DNA from: JAJEFO01 sp965209045
GTDB lineage: Bacteria; Pseudomonadota; Alphaproteobacteria; Rhodobacterales; Rhodobacteraceae
Reading direction: 5' to 3'
Assembly: GCA_965209045.1 (NCBI GenBank)
Contig: CBDBPW010000003.1
Span: 1 to 64,000, forward strand
DNA length: 64,000 nt
Shown here: piece after piece, positions 51,922 through 61,127 of the stretch
Numbering within the stretch: the stretch's first letter is position 1
How the letters are laid out: every line of letters starts with the position of its first letter
Made by a program: the position numbers and the translations under genes
The notes under the pieces: model-generated
The model's input: the letters and a program-made list of their open reading frames with translations, nothing else
What the model was told of the DNA's origin: nothing
Database searches by the model: none

Positions 51922-53232
51922 ATGAAGAACATTGCAGGCGCCGGCGCAGTCTTCGCAGCGTCCCTGGCGTTTCCGGTCATGTCGAATGCGCAAACGGAAG
52001 TGGTGGTTTGGGTTGCCGGCGAACCCGGGCAAACAAACGTCTATGACGATCTTGCCGGGGCGTACAACGCGCAAAGCGAGGACGTGACCATCACGGTCGT
52101 CAAGAATTCGTCCGATCTTTTCAATCCGGCGCTGATACCAGCGCTGTCTGCGGGCGAGGGCCCGGACCTGTTCTCCTTCGGGACCGGCCCTGGGCAACCT
52201 GCGGCGCTGATCAAGGGCGGCCTGGTCGCCGACTTGACCGACGCATATTTCGAGCACGGCTGGGGCGACACGATCCCCGAAGGCATCGTGATGCAGACTT
52301 CCAGCGATGGAAAGCTCTGGGCCTTCGGCAACGAGGTCGAGACGACGGGGATGTTCTACAACAAGGCCATTTTCGCCGAGCACGGGATTTCGGTGCCGAC
52401 GACCTGGCCGGAGATGGAAGCCGCCGTCGCCACGCTCATGGAGGCGGGCTATGACACGCCCATCGGCCTGGGTGCTGCGGACAAGTGGCCGGTGTCGCAT
52501 TGGCAGTCGATGATGTTCGGCCGCTACGCCGGGCCGGAGGGAATCGAGAGCGTCCTTTTTGGCGACGGTGCGTGGACGGATGCGCCTTTTGTCGCTGCAG
52601 CGACCAAGCTGCAGGACATGGGCAAGTCGGGATGGTTTGGACCCAATCCCGTGGCGATCGGGTATGGCGAGTTGATGGATCGCTTTTGGGCCGGAGAGGT
52701 GCCGATGACATTCACCGGACCATGGGTGATTGGCGGCGGGATAGCGGCCGCCGGGGATCGGATCGGCGACTACAGCGTATTCGCCGTGCCACCTTTCGAA
52801 GACGACCAGCAGATCCATCCGACGAACTCCATCGGCAGCGGCTGGTACATTCGCGAAGGCTCCGAGAGCAAGGATGCGGCCATTGACTTCATCAACTTCA
52901 TGTTCGTGTCCATTGAGGGGCGGGTCACCCTGCTGAACGGCGGCACCGTTCCTGTCGGTCCGCTGGACGCAGCGCTCGCGACCGCGGAAATGCCGACCTT
53001 GGCTGTCGACATCTGGAAGACGTCGGACGACTTCGCGGCCAATGGCACCGTCCCCGCATTCCTGGACACGATTACGCCCGGAAGCCTGACAACCGTGTCA
53101 TATGACGGCCTGCAGGCCTTGCTGATCGACTACATGACGCCCGAAGAGTTCACCGCCGAGATGCAGAGCGTCTGGGCTGCATCCAAGGCAGCGGGCGAAA
53201 TCATGCTGCCCGGCGGCATCGCGGAGCGCTAA
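51922..53232 (+). CDS. Sugar ABC transporter periplasmic binding protein (family 1, CUT1 type)
   Basis: A 436-residue secreted protein with signal peptide in residues 1-23 (NIAGAGAVFAASLAFPVMSNAQ, cleavage after SNA). GGGAGAAG precedes the ATG. Mature motifs: EVVVWVAGEPGQ, NPALIPALSAGEGPDLFSFG, GMFYNKAIFAEHGI-VPTTWPEM, GEVPMTFTGPWVIGG and FINFMFVSIEGR, all typical of SBP_bac_1 proteins of CUT1 importers. It binds an oligo- or monosaccharide or glycerol-phosphate-like ligand in the periplasm. It is the first gene of the operon and is followed by a strong hairpin, as often seen when the binding protein is needed in excess. Confidence 0.93.
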   Translation: MKNIAGAGAVFAASLAFPVMSNAQTEVVVWVAGEPGQTNVYDDLAGAYNAQSEDVTITVVKNSSDLFNPALIPALSAGEGPDLFSFGTGPGQPAALIKGGLVADLTDAYFEHGWGDTIPEGIVMQTSSDGKLWAFGNEVETTGMFYNKAIFAEHGISVPTTWPEMEAAVATLMEAGYDTPIGLGAADKWPVSHWQSMMFGRYAGPEGIESVLFGDGAWTDAPFVAAATKLQDMGKSGWFGPNPVAIGYGELMDRFWAGEVPMTFTGPWVIGGGIAAAGDRIGDYSVFAVPPFEDDQQIHPTNSIGSGWYIREGSESKDAAIDFINFMFVSIEGRVTLLNGGTVPVGPLDAALATAEMPTLAVDIWKTSDDFAANGTVPAFLDTITPGSLTTVSYDGLQALLIDYMTPEEFTAEMQSVWAASKAAGEIMLPGGIAER

Positions 53233-53255
53233 CCGTCTGTCGGACGCCCCCGAAT

Positions 53256-53290
53256 CGCCCCCGGCGAGGCCCAAGTCTTCGCCGGGGGCG
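53256..53290 (+). terminator. Strong GC hairpin between binding protein and permease genes (attenuator or mRNA-stabilising element)
   Basis: A perfect 12-bp inverted repeat CGCCCCCGGCGA (53256-53267) and TCGCCGGGGGCG (53279-53290), with an 11-nt loop, lies 23 bp after the binding-protein stop. No T-run follows, so partial termination or protection of the upstream mRNA from 3' decay is more likely than full termination. The operon continues downstream. Confidence 0.7.
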
Positions 53291-53334
53291 GGTCTCAACG
53301 ACCCGGCAATCATCCAACCACCGGGAGAGGCGAG

Positions 53335-54222
53335 ATGTTCCTTGATCCGGAGTCCAGGTGGGCGAAGCGGCTGAACCTGTTTCTGTTTCTGCTGCCCGCG
53401 CTGACGATCTACATCCTCTTTGCAATCTACCCCACCATTTCGGTGGTGGAGTATTCCTTCACGGATTGGGACGGCATCAGCCGGGAACGCGACTTTGTCG
53501 GACTTGCGAACTACGAACGGCTTTTCACCGACAAGATCTTCTGGGCCGCCTTTCGCAACACCTTTGTCTGGTCCGGGGTGGTCATCGTGATCAATGTAGG
53601 GCTTGGGCTCGTGATCGCCGCAATGCTTGCGCGTGTCTGGAAGGCGCGCCTGCTCATACAGACCTGCATCGTGCTGCCGGTGGTGATCTCTCCAATGGCG
53701 GTCGCAACGATCTGGCGTTGGCTGTACCAGCCGACAGGCGCAATCAACCAGGTCCTTGAAGCCGTTGGCCTTGGCGGTCTTGCGACGCCATGGCTCGGCA
53801 GCCCGGACGCGGTGCTGTACGCGCTCGCGCTGGCGCATAGCTGGTCAACAATCGGGCTGAGCGTTGTCATCTTCCTTGCGGGACTGCAGGCCGTTGACGA
53901 GAACCTCTATGAGGCAGCACATGTTGACGGCGCGAACGCCTTCCAGTCCTTCCGCCACGTGACCCTGCCCGCCTTGCGCCCGGTCACGGCGGTCGTCTTC
54001 ATCCTGACGCTGACGCAATCCTTCAAGGTGTTCGACATCGTCTGGGCAACGACGCAAGGCGGACCCATTCGCTTCAGCGAGATCCTCTCGACCTACATGT
54101 ACAAGCGCGGCGCCCTGGAGAACCAGTATGGCTATGGCTCGGCAATCGGCGTCGCCTTGCTCGTCATCGTCAGCCTCGCCACGGTCGTCTACATGCAGAT
54201 TCAAAGCAAGGAGAACCGGTAG
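53335..54222 (+). CDS. Sugar ABC transporter permease (MalF/UgpA type)
   Basis: A 295-residue permease with six helices. GGGAGAGG lies upstream of the ATG. The first helix is LFLFLLPALTIYILFAIYP, followed by the CUT1 phrase SFTDWDGISRERDFVGLANYERL. The EAA loop that docks the ATPase is YEAAHVDGANAFQSFRHVTLPALRP. It forms the membrane channel with the next gene product, whose start directly abuts this stop. Confidence 0.93.
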   Translation: MFLDPESRWAKRLNLFLFLLPALTIYILFAIYPTISVVEYSFTDWDGISRERDFVGLANYERLFTDKIFWAAFRNTFVWSGVVIVINVGLGLVIAAMLARVWKARLLIQTCIVLPVVISPMAVATIWRWLYQPTGAINQVLEAVGLGGLATPWLGSPDAVLYALALAHSWSTIGLSVVIFLAGLQAVDENLYEAAHVDGANAFQSFRHVTLPALRPVTAVVFILTLTQSFKVFDIVWATTQGGPIRFSEILSTYMYKRGALENQYGYGSAIGVALLVIVSLATVVYMQIQSKENR

Positions 54223-55032
54223 ATGGGACGCTGGCTTCTTCTCTTTGTTCTGGGCGTGATTGCCATCCTGATGGTTTCGCCCCTGATCCTGACCGTTTTC
54301 ACATCGCTCAAGCCCACGACTGAGCTGGGGAACCCGCCCTGGGCGCCGCCAGTCAGCCCGACCTTCGAGCACTATGTTCGCGTTTGGATCGACGGCGGCT
54401 TCAGCGGCTACTTCTTCAACACATTGGTCATCTCGACGGTGGACGCGGTGGTGATGATCGCGATCGCCTCGCTGGCGGCTTATGCCATGGTCTTCATCGA
54501 GTTCCGCGGCAAGCTGGTGCTGCAGGTGCTGTTCCTGATCGGGCTCATGGTCCCGGTGACGGCGATCGTGCTGCCGCTCTTCCAGATCGTGCGGGGATTC
54601 GGCCTTTTGAATACGCATCTCGGCGTGATCTTCGCCGATCTCGCGCTTGCCGTGTCGGTCTTCGTGTTCCTGTTCTCGTCGTACTTCCTCGCGGTTCCCA
54701 AGGAGTTGCACGAGGCCGCCCGGATCGACGGCGCCACCGAGTTTCAAATCTATCGCCGCGTTGTCATGCCGATTGCCACTCCCGCCGTGGTGACAACGGC
54801 GCTGCTGGAGTTCCTTTGGAGCTGGAATGACTTGCTGCTGCGCCTGCTTTTGCTGACGCGGGACGAAATGCGCACGCTTTCGGTGGGGCTTCTGAACTTC
54901 CAGGGCACCTTGACGCGGGACGTCACGGGGCTCTCCAGCGGGACAGTGATCATGGCGATCCCCGTGGTTCTGCTGTTCCTGTTCTTCCAGCGGCACTTTG
55001 TGCGCGGGATGACCGCGGGTGCCGTGAAGTAG
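54223..55032 (+). CDS. Sugar ABC transporter permease (MalG/UgpE type)
   Basis: A 269-residue permease starting at the ATG immediately after the previous stop. Typical features are SPLILTVFTSLKPTTELG, the second conserved helix LAAYAMVFIEFRGK, and the EAA loop HEAARIDGATEFQIYRRVVMPIATP. It ends LFFQRHFVRGMTAGAVK, the classic MalG-type C-terminus. Partner of the preceding permease in a CUT1 importer. Confidence 0.93.
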   Translation: MGRWLLLFVLGVIAILMVSPLILTVFTSLKPTTELGNPPWAPPVSPTFEHYVRVWIDGGFSGYFFNTLVISTVDAVVMIAIASLAAYAMVFIEFRGKLVLQVLFLIGLMVPVTAIVLPLFQIVRGFGLLNTHLGVIFADLALAVSVFVFLFSSYFLAVPKELHEAARIDGATEFQIYRRVVMPIATPAVVTTALLEFLWSWNDLLLRLLLLTRDEMRTLSVGLLNFQGTLTRDVTGLSSGTVIMAIPVVLLFLFFQRHFVRGMTAGAVK

Positions 55033-55040
55033 GGTTCGAC

Positions 55041-56069
55041 ATGCCAAAGCCGCTTCTCATCATGGATCAGCACTTCCGCCAGGTCGAAGAGCTGTTTCGT
55101 CCAAGCGCATTTGCCGAGCTTGGTACGCTCTGCAAGATCCACGGCGGTGTGAACTGGCCCATGGATCGCAACGCGTTTCTTGGTGCGTTGCCCAAGGCGG
55201 AGTTCGTGGTCGCGGCAAGACCGGAATTGACGCGGCAGGAGCTGGACGGAGCCCCCAAGCTCAAGGCCGTGATCGAAGTTTCCGGCACGTTTCAGGCGGG
55301 CCTCGACCATGAAGCGTGCGTCGAACGCGGGATAGAGGTGTTATCCTGCGCGCCTGGTTTCCGCCGCTCGGTGGCCGAGATGGCGCTGGGTCTAATGATT
55401 GCGGGCGGGCGCGGCATCGTGGACGAGCATGAGCGGTTCCGGACCGGTACGGAGCGTTGGTTCAACGACAACATCGGCACCGATTTCTCGCTCTATGGGC
55501 AAACCGTCGGGTTTGTGGGATTTGGGTCCATCGCGCAGGAGTGCATGCGCCTGTTGCAGCCATTCGCACCGCAGATCCGTGCATTCGATCCTTGGCTCGA
55601 ATCTTCGGGCGCGTCATTCGAAGGGGTCAGATTCGCCGAGTTGGAAGAGGTGCTTGCGACCTGTCGTTGCGTGGTGATCGCGGCGGTGCCTACTGACGAG
55701 AACTATCAACTCGTCTCCCGTGGCCTGATCAAGAAGCTTCCGCATGGAGCCCTGGTCGTCGTCATGAGCCGTTCGCACTTGGTGGACTTCGATGCCCTGG
55801 TGGAAGCCGCCGAAGCCGGGCACATCCGCCTGGCCAGCGACGTCTTCCCCTGCGAGCCCGTATCAAGGCGCGCCACATGGCGACAAGCCCAAAATGTCGT
55901 CTGGTCGCCACATCGGGCGGCCGCAGTTGAAGGCGGACGCCACCTCATTGGAGACATGATCGTCCACGATGTGCGGGCGATCCTCTCCAGGTCACAGACG
56001 AGGCACCTTCAGGTTGCGTCGTTGGACAAGGTCCACAGGATCATACGCGCGCCGCAGGCGGCAGGATAG
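55041..56069 (+). CDS. D-isomer 2-hydroxyacid dehydrogenase family protein
   Basis: A 342-residue NAD-dependent dehydrogenase. The cofactor domain has VGFVGFGSIAQECMRLL followed by FDPW, although the third Gly of G-x-G-x2-G is Ala. Active-site residues appear in order: Arg in VVVMSRSHLVDFDAL, Glu in DVFPCEPV, and His in VVWSPHRAAAVEGG. It is placed between permeases and ATPase of the sugar operon, so it probably oxidises or reduces an intermediate of the imported sugar acid. Only 8 bp separate it from the permease gene and 11 bp from the ATPase gene. Confidence 0.88.
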   Translation: MPKPLLIMDQHFRQVEELFRPSAFAELGTLCKIHGGVNWPMDRNAFLGALPKAEFVVAARPELTRQELDGAPKLKAVIEVSGTFQAGLDHEACVERGIEVLSCAPGFRRSVAEMALGLMIAGGRGIVDEHERFRTGTERWFNDNIGTDFSLYGQTVGFVGFGSIAQECMRLLQPFAPQIRAFDPWLESSGASFEGVRFAELEEVLATCRCVVIAAVPTDENYQLVSRGLIKKLPHGALVVVMSRSHLVDFDALVEAAEAGHIRLASDVFPCEPVSRRATWRQAQNVVWSPHRAAAVEGGRHLIGDMIVHDVRAILSRSQTRHLQVASLDKVHRIIRAPQAAG

Positions 56070-56080
56070 GAGAGGAAGAA

Positions 56081-57085
56081 GTGGCCGGTGTTGAATTGGT
56101 CAATCTGTCGAAGGCCTTTGGCGAGGTCGAGGTCCTGCACGACATCAACCTGTCGATTGCAGATGGCGAGTTTGTCGTGTTCGTCGGTCCTTCCGGTTGC
56201 GGGAAATCCACCCTGCTGCGCGTGATCGCAGGGCTGGACAAGGCGACCGGCGGAGACGTGCTGATCGGCGACAAACGCGCCAACGACCTGTCGCCGCGCC
56301 AACGTGATATCGCGATGGTGTTCCAGTCCTACGCGCTTTACCCGCAGATGACGGTGGCGCAAAACATGGGCTTTTCGCTAAGTCTTGAGCGCCGCTCAAA
56401 GGACGAAATTGCGCAAAAGGTGAGGGAAGCGGCCGACGCGTTGAAGCTCGGCCCGTTTCTGGACCGCAAGCCTGGGCAACTCTCTGGCGGGCAGCGCCAG
56501 CGTGTCGCCATAGGCCGCGCGATCGTGCGCAACCCTCAAGTCTTCCTGTTGGACGAGCCTTTGTCGAATCTCGACGCCGCACTGCGCTCGGAAACGCGTG
56601 TCGAGATCAGCGAACTGCACCAGCGCATGAACACGACGATGGTCTATGTGACTCACGATCAAGTGGAAGCGATGACCATGGCGGATCGGATCGTGGTCCT
56701 GAACGGCGGCAAAATCGAACAGGTTGGCAGCCCGATGGACCTGTACAATCACCCGGAGACTGAGTTCGTGGCAGGGTTCATCGGTTCTCCTAGGATGAAC
56801 TTTGTCAAGGGTCGATACGCGGAAGCCGTCGGCGCCACGACCTTGGGCGTTCGTCCCGAGCACTTCGCCATTGGGCAGGGCGACGACACTTGGGAGGGCC
56901 GCGTCACCTTGGTCGAGCGGCTCGGTCATGACACGATCCTGTACTTGAACGTTCCTGACGCAGGTGCACTGACCGTCAGCCTGGACGGTCAGCATGCGCA
57001 TCAAGTGGGCGACATCGTGCACCTGCGACCGCAACTGGAACTCATCCATAGATTCGACGAAACCGGACGGCCGATTTCGGCCTAG
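56081..57085 (+). CDS. Sugar ABC transporter ATP-binding protein (MalK/UgpC type)
   Basis: A 334-residue ATPase from a GTG at 56081 preceded by GGAGAGGAAG. Walker A GPSGCGKST, signature LSGGQRQRVAIGRA, Walker B VFLLDEPLSNLD and H-loop VTHDQVEAM are intact. The C-terminal TOBE-type regulatory domain (LGVRPEHFAIGQGD) is slightly short for MalK. It drives the two permeases of this operon. In CUT1 systems a single ATPase can serve several importers. Confidence 0.93.
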   Translation: MAGVELVNLSKAFGEVEVLHDINLSIADGEFVVFVGPSGCGKSTLLRVIAGLDKATGGDVLIGDKRANDLSPRQRDIAMVFQSYALYPQMTVAQNMGFSLSLERRSKDEIAQKVREAADALKLGPFLDRKPGQLSGGQRQRVAIGRAIVRNPQVFLLDEPLSNLDAALRSETRVEISELHQRMNTTMVYVTHDQVEAMTMADRIVVLNGGKIEQVGSPMDLYNHPETEFVAGFIGSPRMNFVKGRYAEAVGATTLGVRPEHFAIGQGDDTWEGRVTLVERLGHDTILYLNVPDAGALTVSLDGQHAHQVGDIVHLRPQLELIHRFDETGRPISA

Positions 57086-57106
57086 CCGAATACGGACATT
57101 GAGAAG

Positions 57107-58135
57107 ATGAACGCCAAGAGACCAACTGTAAACGATGTTGCACGCGTGGCGGGGGTGTCCAATGCAACGGTGTCGCGCGTGATGTCGCGACCTGACCGCG
57201 TGAAGGCCGAGACCCGCGACCACGTCATCGGCGTGATGAAGCGCCTTGGCTATCGGGCCAACCCCGCCGCCGCTGAATTGCGACGCGGCAGAAGAAGGAC
57301 CCTGCTCGTCCTCGTGTCCGAGATCACCAATGCGTTCTACGCAGAATTCTTCAAGGGCATCGAAGAGGAAGCAAGGTCGCATGGCTATGTGCTTCTGATT
57401 GGCGATACGTCCGAGGACGCCGACGCCGAGCGCGCGTTCTCGGACATGCTGCTGCTGAACCAGGCGGATGGATTGATCCTGCACACAAACGGATTCCTGG
57501 AGGGTCTGCTGCCAAGCGACGCGGATGGTGCGTATTTCGGACCGCCGGTGGTCTCTTGCGGCGGCCATAAGGAGATCGAGCTTCCGACGGTGCGGACAGA
57601 TGACGTCCTGGGCGGACGGCTGGCGGCGCAACATCTTATCAATCTAGGGCACCAGGATCTCATTCAGGTCTGCGGGCCCTTGCACATGAATGGCTTCGAA
57701 CGCCGGTTTCGCGGGTTCAACGAGGCACTGATCGATGCGGGCATTCCGTGCCGGCGCGATCGCGATTTCAGTGGCGCGCTCTCGGTCGATTTCGGGCTGC
57801 AAGCGGCAACAAAATTGATCGAGGCTGGCAAATTGCCTACCGCGGTCTTCGCTCACAACGACGAGACTGCCACGGGCTTCATGCATGGTCTTGTGAGAGC
57901 CGGGGTTCGTGTACCAGAAGACATCTCGGTCATCGGCTTTGACGACATGCCCTACGCCGCGGTTTTCTATCCGGGTCTTTCGAGCGTGCGGCTGCCTCGC
58001 CGCAAATGGGGTCGCTTGGCGTGCAAGAAGCTGATCTCGATTCTCGACAACGAACCTGACGCAGGCGAGCCTGTGATCATTCCGCCAAAGCTGATTTCGC
58101 GGGCCAGCACTGCAGCGCCGCGAAGTTCAGAATGA
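57107..58135 (+). CDS. LacI-family regulator of the sugar ABC operon
   Basis: A 342-residue LacI-type repressor with HTH PTVNDVARVAGVSNATVSRVM and hinge segment NPAAAELRRGRRRT, then a sensor domain (LLVLVSEITNAFYAEFFKGIE, GLILHTNGF, DLIQVCGPL, TAVFAHNDETATGFMHGL, ISVIGFDDMPYA). It is transcribed in the operon it probably controls through the twin sites at 51850-51886. It is not closely similar to the LacI protein at 37686-38714, in keeping with the different operator sequences. Confidence 0.93.
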   Translation: MNAKRPTVNDVARVAGVSNATVSRVMSRPDRVKAETRDHVIGVMKRLGYRANPAAAELRRGRRRTLLVLVSEITNAFYAEFFKGIEEEARSHGYVLLIGDTSEDADAERAFSDMLLLNQADGLILHTNGFLEGLLPSDADGAYFGPPVVSCGGHKEIELPTVRTDDVLGGRLAAQHLINLGHQDLIQVCGPLHMNGFERRFRGFNEALIDAGIPCRRDRDFSGALSVDFGLQAATKLIEAGKLPTAVFAHNDETATGFMHGLVRAGVRVPEDISVIGFDDMPYAAVFYPGLSSVRLPRRKWGRLACKKLISILDNEPDAGEPVIIPPKLISRASTAAPRSSE

Positions 58136-58150
58136 CAAGGAGAGTCATTT

Positions 58151-58933
58151 GTGATACGCGCCGTCGTCTGGAGCGAAAACGTCCATGAACAAACCAACGA
58201 AGCGGTCGCCGCGATCTACCCGGAAGGCATACACAATTGCATCGCGCAGGCGCTAAACGCGGACACGGGAATTGCGTCCACGACGGCAACTTTGCAAGAG
58301 GCCGAGAACGGGCTTTCCGCCACGCGGATTGATCAGACGGATGTGTTGCTCTGGTGGGGCCATGCCGCGCATGCCGAGGTCGCCGACCTTGTCGTGGATC
58401 GGGTCGCCGATGCCGTCTGGGGCGGCATGGGGCTGATCATTTTGCACTCCGCGCATTTCTCAAAGATCTTCAAGAAGCTGATGGGCACTCCGTGCAACCT
58501 GACCTGGCGGGAGGCTGGCGAACGGGAACGAATTTGGGTCGTGGCGCGCGGGCACCCAATCGCGCGCGGATTGCCCGAACATTTCGACCTGGAAAGCGAA
58601 GAGATGTATGGCGAGCCGTTCTTCGTGCCCGAACCGTTGGAAACGGTGTTCATAAGCTGGTTTCAGGGCGGAGAGGTGTTTCGGTCCGGGCTGACCTACC
58701 GTCGCGGTGCCGGAAGGGTCTTCTACTTTCGGCCTGGGCATGAGACCTATCCGACCTACTACGACGAGAACATCCGCCGTGTTTTGGTCAATGCCGTTCA
58801 TTGGGCAAGTCCTGCCATGGCACGCATCGCCAATGTGCACGACGCACCCAGTCGGGACGTTCCAGACGCGCTGGAACCCATCTCCGGGCACGGTCTGAAA
58901 CTTCATGGTCCCAGGGAAGAGGGGCTCCGCTGA
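58151..58933 (+). CDS. ThuA-like (trehalose utilisation type) protein
   Basis: 260 residues from a GTG at 58151 with AAGGAG upstream. It has the glutamine-amidotransferase-like ThuA fold: VLLWWGHAAHAEV, MGLIILHSAHFSKIF, LTWREAGERERIW, EEMYGEPFFVPEP, FISWFQGGEVFRSG and YFRPGHETYPTYY. ThuA proteins accompany Gfo/Idh/MocA and sugar ABC genes and are needed for growth on trehalose or related sugars in rhizobia, but the reaction is not settled. It is the intact relative of the pseudogene at 24380-25096 and the last gene of this operon. Confidence 0.9.
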   Translation: MIRAVVWSENVHEQTNEAVAAIYPEGIHNCIAQALNADTGIASTTATLQEAENGLSATRIDQTDVLLWWGHAAHAEVADLVVDRVADAVWGGMGLIILHSAHFSKIFKKLMGTPCNLTWREAGERERIWVVARGHPIARGLPEHFDLESEEMYGEPFFVPEPLETVFISWFQGGEVFRSGLTYRRGAGRVFYFRPGHETYPTYYDENIRRVLVNAVHWASPAMARIANVHDAPSRDVPDALEPISGHGLKLHGPREEGLR

Positions 58934-59525
58934 ATCTCCTGGCCTACCTGCCTGGAGAGATTGCCTCGGAGACTTCGGACTGTGACATGGCGTAGATGTC
59001 CTGGATGTCACGCACTGCAGGAACCTCGCCGACGCGAATGCCGACCTGTTTCGACAACACCGGCACACCGGTTCCCTCGCGACCCCTGCTGGCCGTCGGC
59101 CGCGATCCAACCGCCGAATGACGTGTCGACGACGACCATCTCTCAAAGGTCCTGCTTCTCCTGCATGTGAACGCAGAACTGGGCAAATGCTCCGATCTCC
59201 CGTAAATCCGGCGGCAACTCGCGATTCCCGAATCCAAGGTCCTGCGGGAGAGGGATTTCAGGTGAAATGGCCAGGGGTTCAGACGGCACCTTGTTGCGAG
59301 TCCAGCATTCGTTGCCCTGCAGATACAGCCTCGATCATTCCTGTCCCTTTCGGTGCATGCCGATCTTGACGCCGCCGACCTCGCTCTGGACATCGGTCGA
59401 TTGTAGTGTCCAAAGGTCATCGCCGCAGCTCTTGTTCTGCATTGCGGACTTGAACTCAAAATACAGACTAACTAGCATTTCACCGAGGAGAGAGGGCAAT
59501 TCCGACTTGGCAGAGGCGCAGCCCG
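58934..59525. other. Intergenic region with a possible relic
   Basis: No supported gene. At the left, the minus strand reads GREGTGVPVLSKQVGIRVGE...VRDIQDIYAMSQSEVSEAI, which looks like real protein but has no start and changes frame upstream. It may be the end of a lost gene; I could not place the family. A promoter for the SDR pair should lie near 59440-59510. Confidence 0.4.
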
Positions 59526-60335
59526 ATGCACTGGGATGAAGGATTTGGCCAGCGACCGGACCGGCGGCTGGACGGCAAGGTGGCCCTGGTCACCGGGGCG
59601 GGCAGTGCCGGCCCGGGTTTCGGCACCGGCAGGGCAACGGCGCTGTGCATGGCGCGCGAAGGTGCGGCGCTCGTGCTGTTTGACAATGATCGCGAGGCAG
59701 TTGAGAAGACACGTGCCAGCATCGAAGTCGAAGGCCGCCAGGCGCTCATTACGACCGGTGACGTCACCCGCGATGAGGATGCACAGGTCGCGGTGGAGGC
59801 TGCCGTCGCTGAGTTTGGTGGCCTCGACATCCTGGTCAACAATGTCGGCATCGTCGTCCCGGGTGATGCAACGACCACCACGCCCGCGGATTGGCACAGC
59901 CTCCTCGACGTCAACCTGGTCGGGATGGTCAACATGGCCCGGCATGCCGTGCCAGCGATGGCCGAGCGATCGGGCGGGGCAGTCATCAACGTCAGCTCGA
60001 TCTCGCCACGCCGTCCCTACGCGGCGACTCTGTATTCGGTGTCAAAGGGCGCGGTGGATGCGCTGACCGCCGCCATGGCAGTCGACCACGGCAGCCAGGG
60101 CGTCCGGGTCAACGGAATTGCGCCAGGGCCGCTGATGACGCCCCGTGCAGCGGCGCGCCAGACCGAGGAACAACGCGCCATGCGCCGCGCCGCCTCCCCC
60201 CTCGGGATCGAGGGCAGCGGATTCGATGTCGCTTGGGCCGCAGTCTACCTCGCCAGCGACGAGGCCAGATATGTCACTGGCACGATCCTGACCGTCGATG
60301 GCGGGGTCAGCATCCAGGGGCACCGATACAGGTAG
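59526..60335 (+). CDS. Short-chain dehydrogenase/reductase (SDR), first of two
   Basis: A 269-residue classical SDR. Cofactor motif VTGAGSAGPGFGTGRA (longer than the usual TG-x3-G-x-G, as in one SDR subgroup), DILVNNVGIV, catalytic Ser in INVSSISPRRP, Tyr-x3-Lys in YSVSKGA, and the C-terminal YVTGTILTVDGG. It oxidises or reduces a hydroxyl/keto group with NAD(P). It is followed 9 bp later by a second SDR. The pair lies downstream of the sugar ABC operon and may process the same substrate. Confidence 0.9.
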   Translation: MHWDEGFGQRPDRRLDGKVALVTGAGSAGPGFGTGRATALCMAREGAALVLFDNDREAVEKTRASIEVEGRQALITTGDVTRDEDAQVAVEAAVAEFGGLDILVNNVGIVVPGDATTTTPADWHSLLDVNLVGMVNMARHAVPAMAERSGGAVINVSSISPRRPYAATLYSVSKGAVDALTAAMAVDHGSQGVRVNGIAPGPLMTPRAAARQTEEQRAMRRAASPLGIEGSGFDVAWAAVYLASDEARYVTGTILTVDGGVSIQGHRYR

Positions 60336-60344
60336 GAGGGCAGG

Positions 60345-61127
60345 ATGTCGGAGCAGGTCATTTTGGTTACGGGAGCGGCGGGTGGCATTGGCGCGGCGAC
60401 CTGCGTCACCCTCGCTTCACCCGGCGTTTCGATCTTGGCCTGCGAGCGCGAGAACGGGCCGGACGTGACACCGGTGCTCGCGGCAATCGAGAACGAGGGC
60501 GCACGTGCCGCAGCGGCCTACGGAGACTTGACCGATCCGGAGGCGCCCGCGCAGCTTGTCAATGCGGCCATCCGGAATTTTGGCGCGCTATCAGGCGTCG
60601 TCAGCAATGCGGGCGTCCCGGCGATGGGCTGGTTGGACGAAGCCGCACTGGAAGACTGGGACCGCGCCATGGCGATCAACCTGCGCGCAAGCTGGCTGCT
60701 GGCCCGTGCCGCCTTCCCGCACCTTCGCGAGGCAAAGGGCGCGATGGTCGCCACGGCCTCGGTCTCGGGAATGGGACCGCAACACGGCATGGGGCTCTAC
60801 AACATCGCAAAGTGCGGGCTGATCATGCTCTGCCAGACGCTGGCGCAGGAGTGGGGCCAGTTTGGAATTCGCGTCAACGCGGTATCGCCGGGCTTTGTCC
60901 GATCACCCTTGACGGAGGCAATCTATGCCGATCCGGAGAAACTTGCCGCGCGCCGGGCCATGGTGCCCTACGGCCGTATCGGCAATCCCGTAGACATCGC
61001 TAGGGGCGTCGCGTGGCTGATGAGCGAGGGCGCCGATTATGTGACCGGCCACAACCTGGTGATCGACGGCGGGTTCTCGGGCACCGCCAACCGGCAGATC
61101 ACGCCGGTGCCACGAAAGTCGGCCTGA
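60345..61127 (+). CDS. Short-chain dehydrogenase/reductase (SDR), second of two
   Basis: A 260-residue classical SDR with GGAGGG before the ATG. Motifs: VTGAAGGIGAAT (TG-x3-GIG), SGVVSNAGVP, Ser in ATASVSGMG, Tyr-x3-Lys in YNIAKCG, NAVSPGFVRSPL and YVTGHNLVIDGG. Full length, and co-translated with the preceding SDR. Two SDRs side by side suggest successive oxidation steps or epimerisation by oxidation-reduction. Confidence 0.9.
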   Translation: MSEQVILVTGAAGGIGAATCVTLASPGVSILACERENGPDVTPVLAAIENEGARAAAAYGDLTDPEAPAQLVNAAIRNFGALSGVVSNAGVPAMGWLDEAALEDWDRAMAINLRASWLLARAAFPHLREAKGAMVATASVSGMGPQHGMGLYNIAKCGLIMLCQTLAQEWGQFGIRVNAVSPGFVRSPLTEAIYADPEKLAARRAMVPYGRIGNPVDIARGVAWLMSEGADYVTGHNLVIDGGFSGTANRQITPVPRKSA

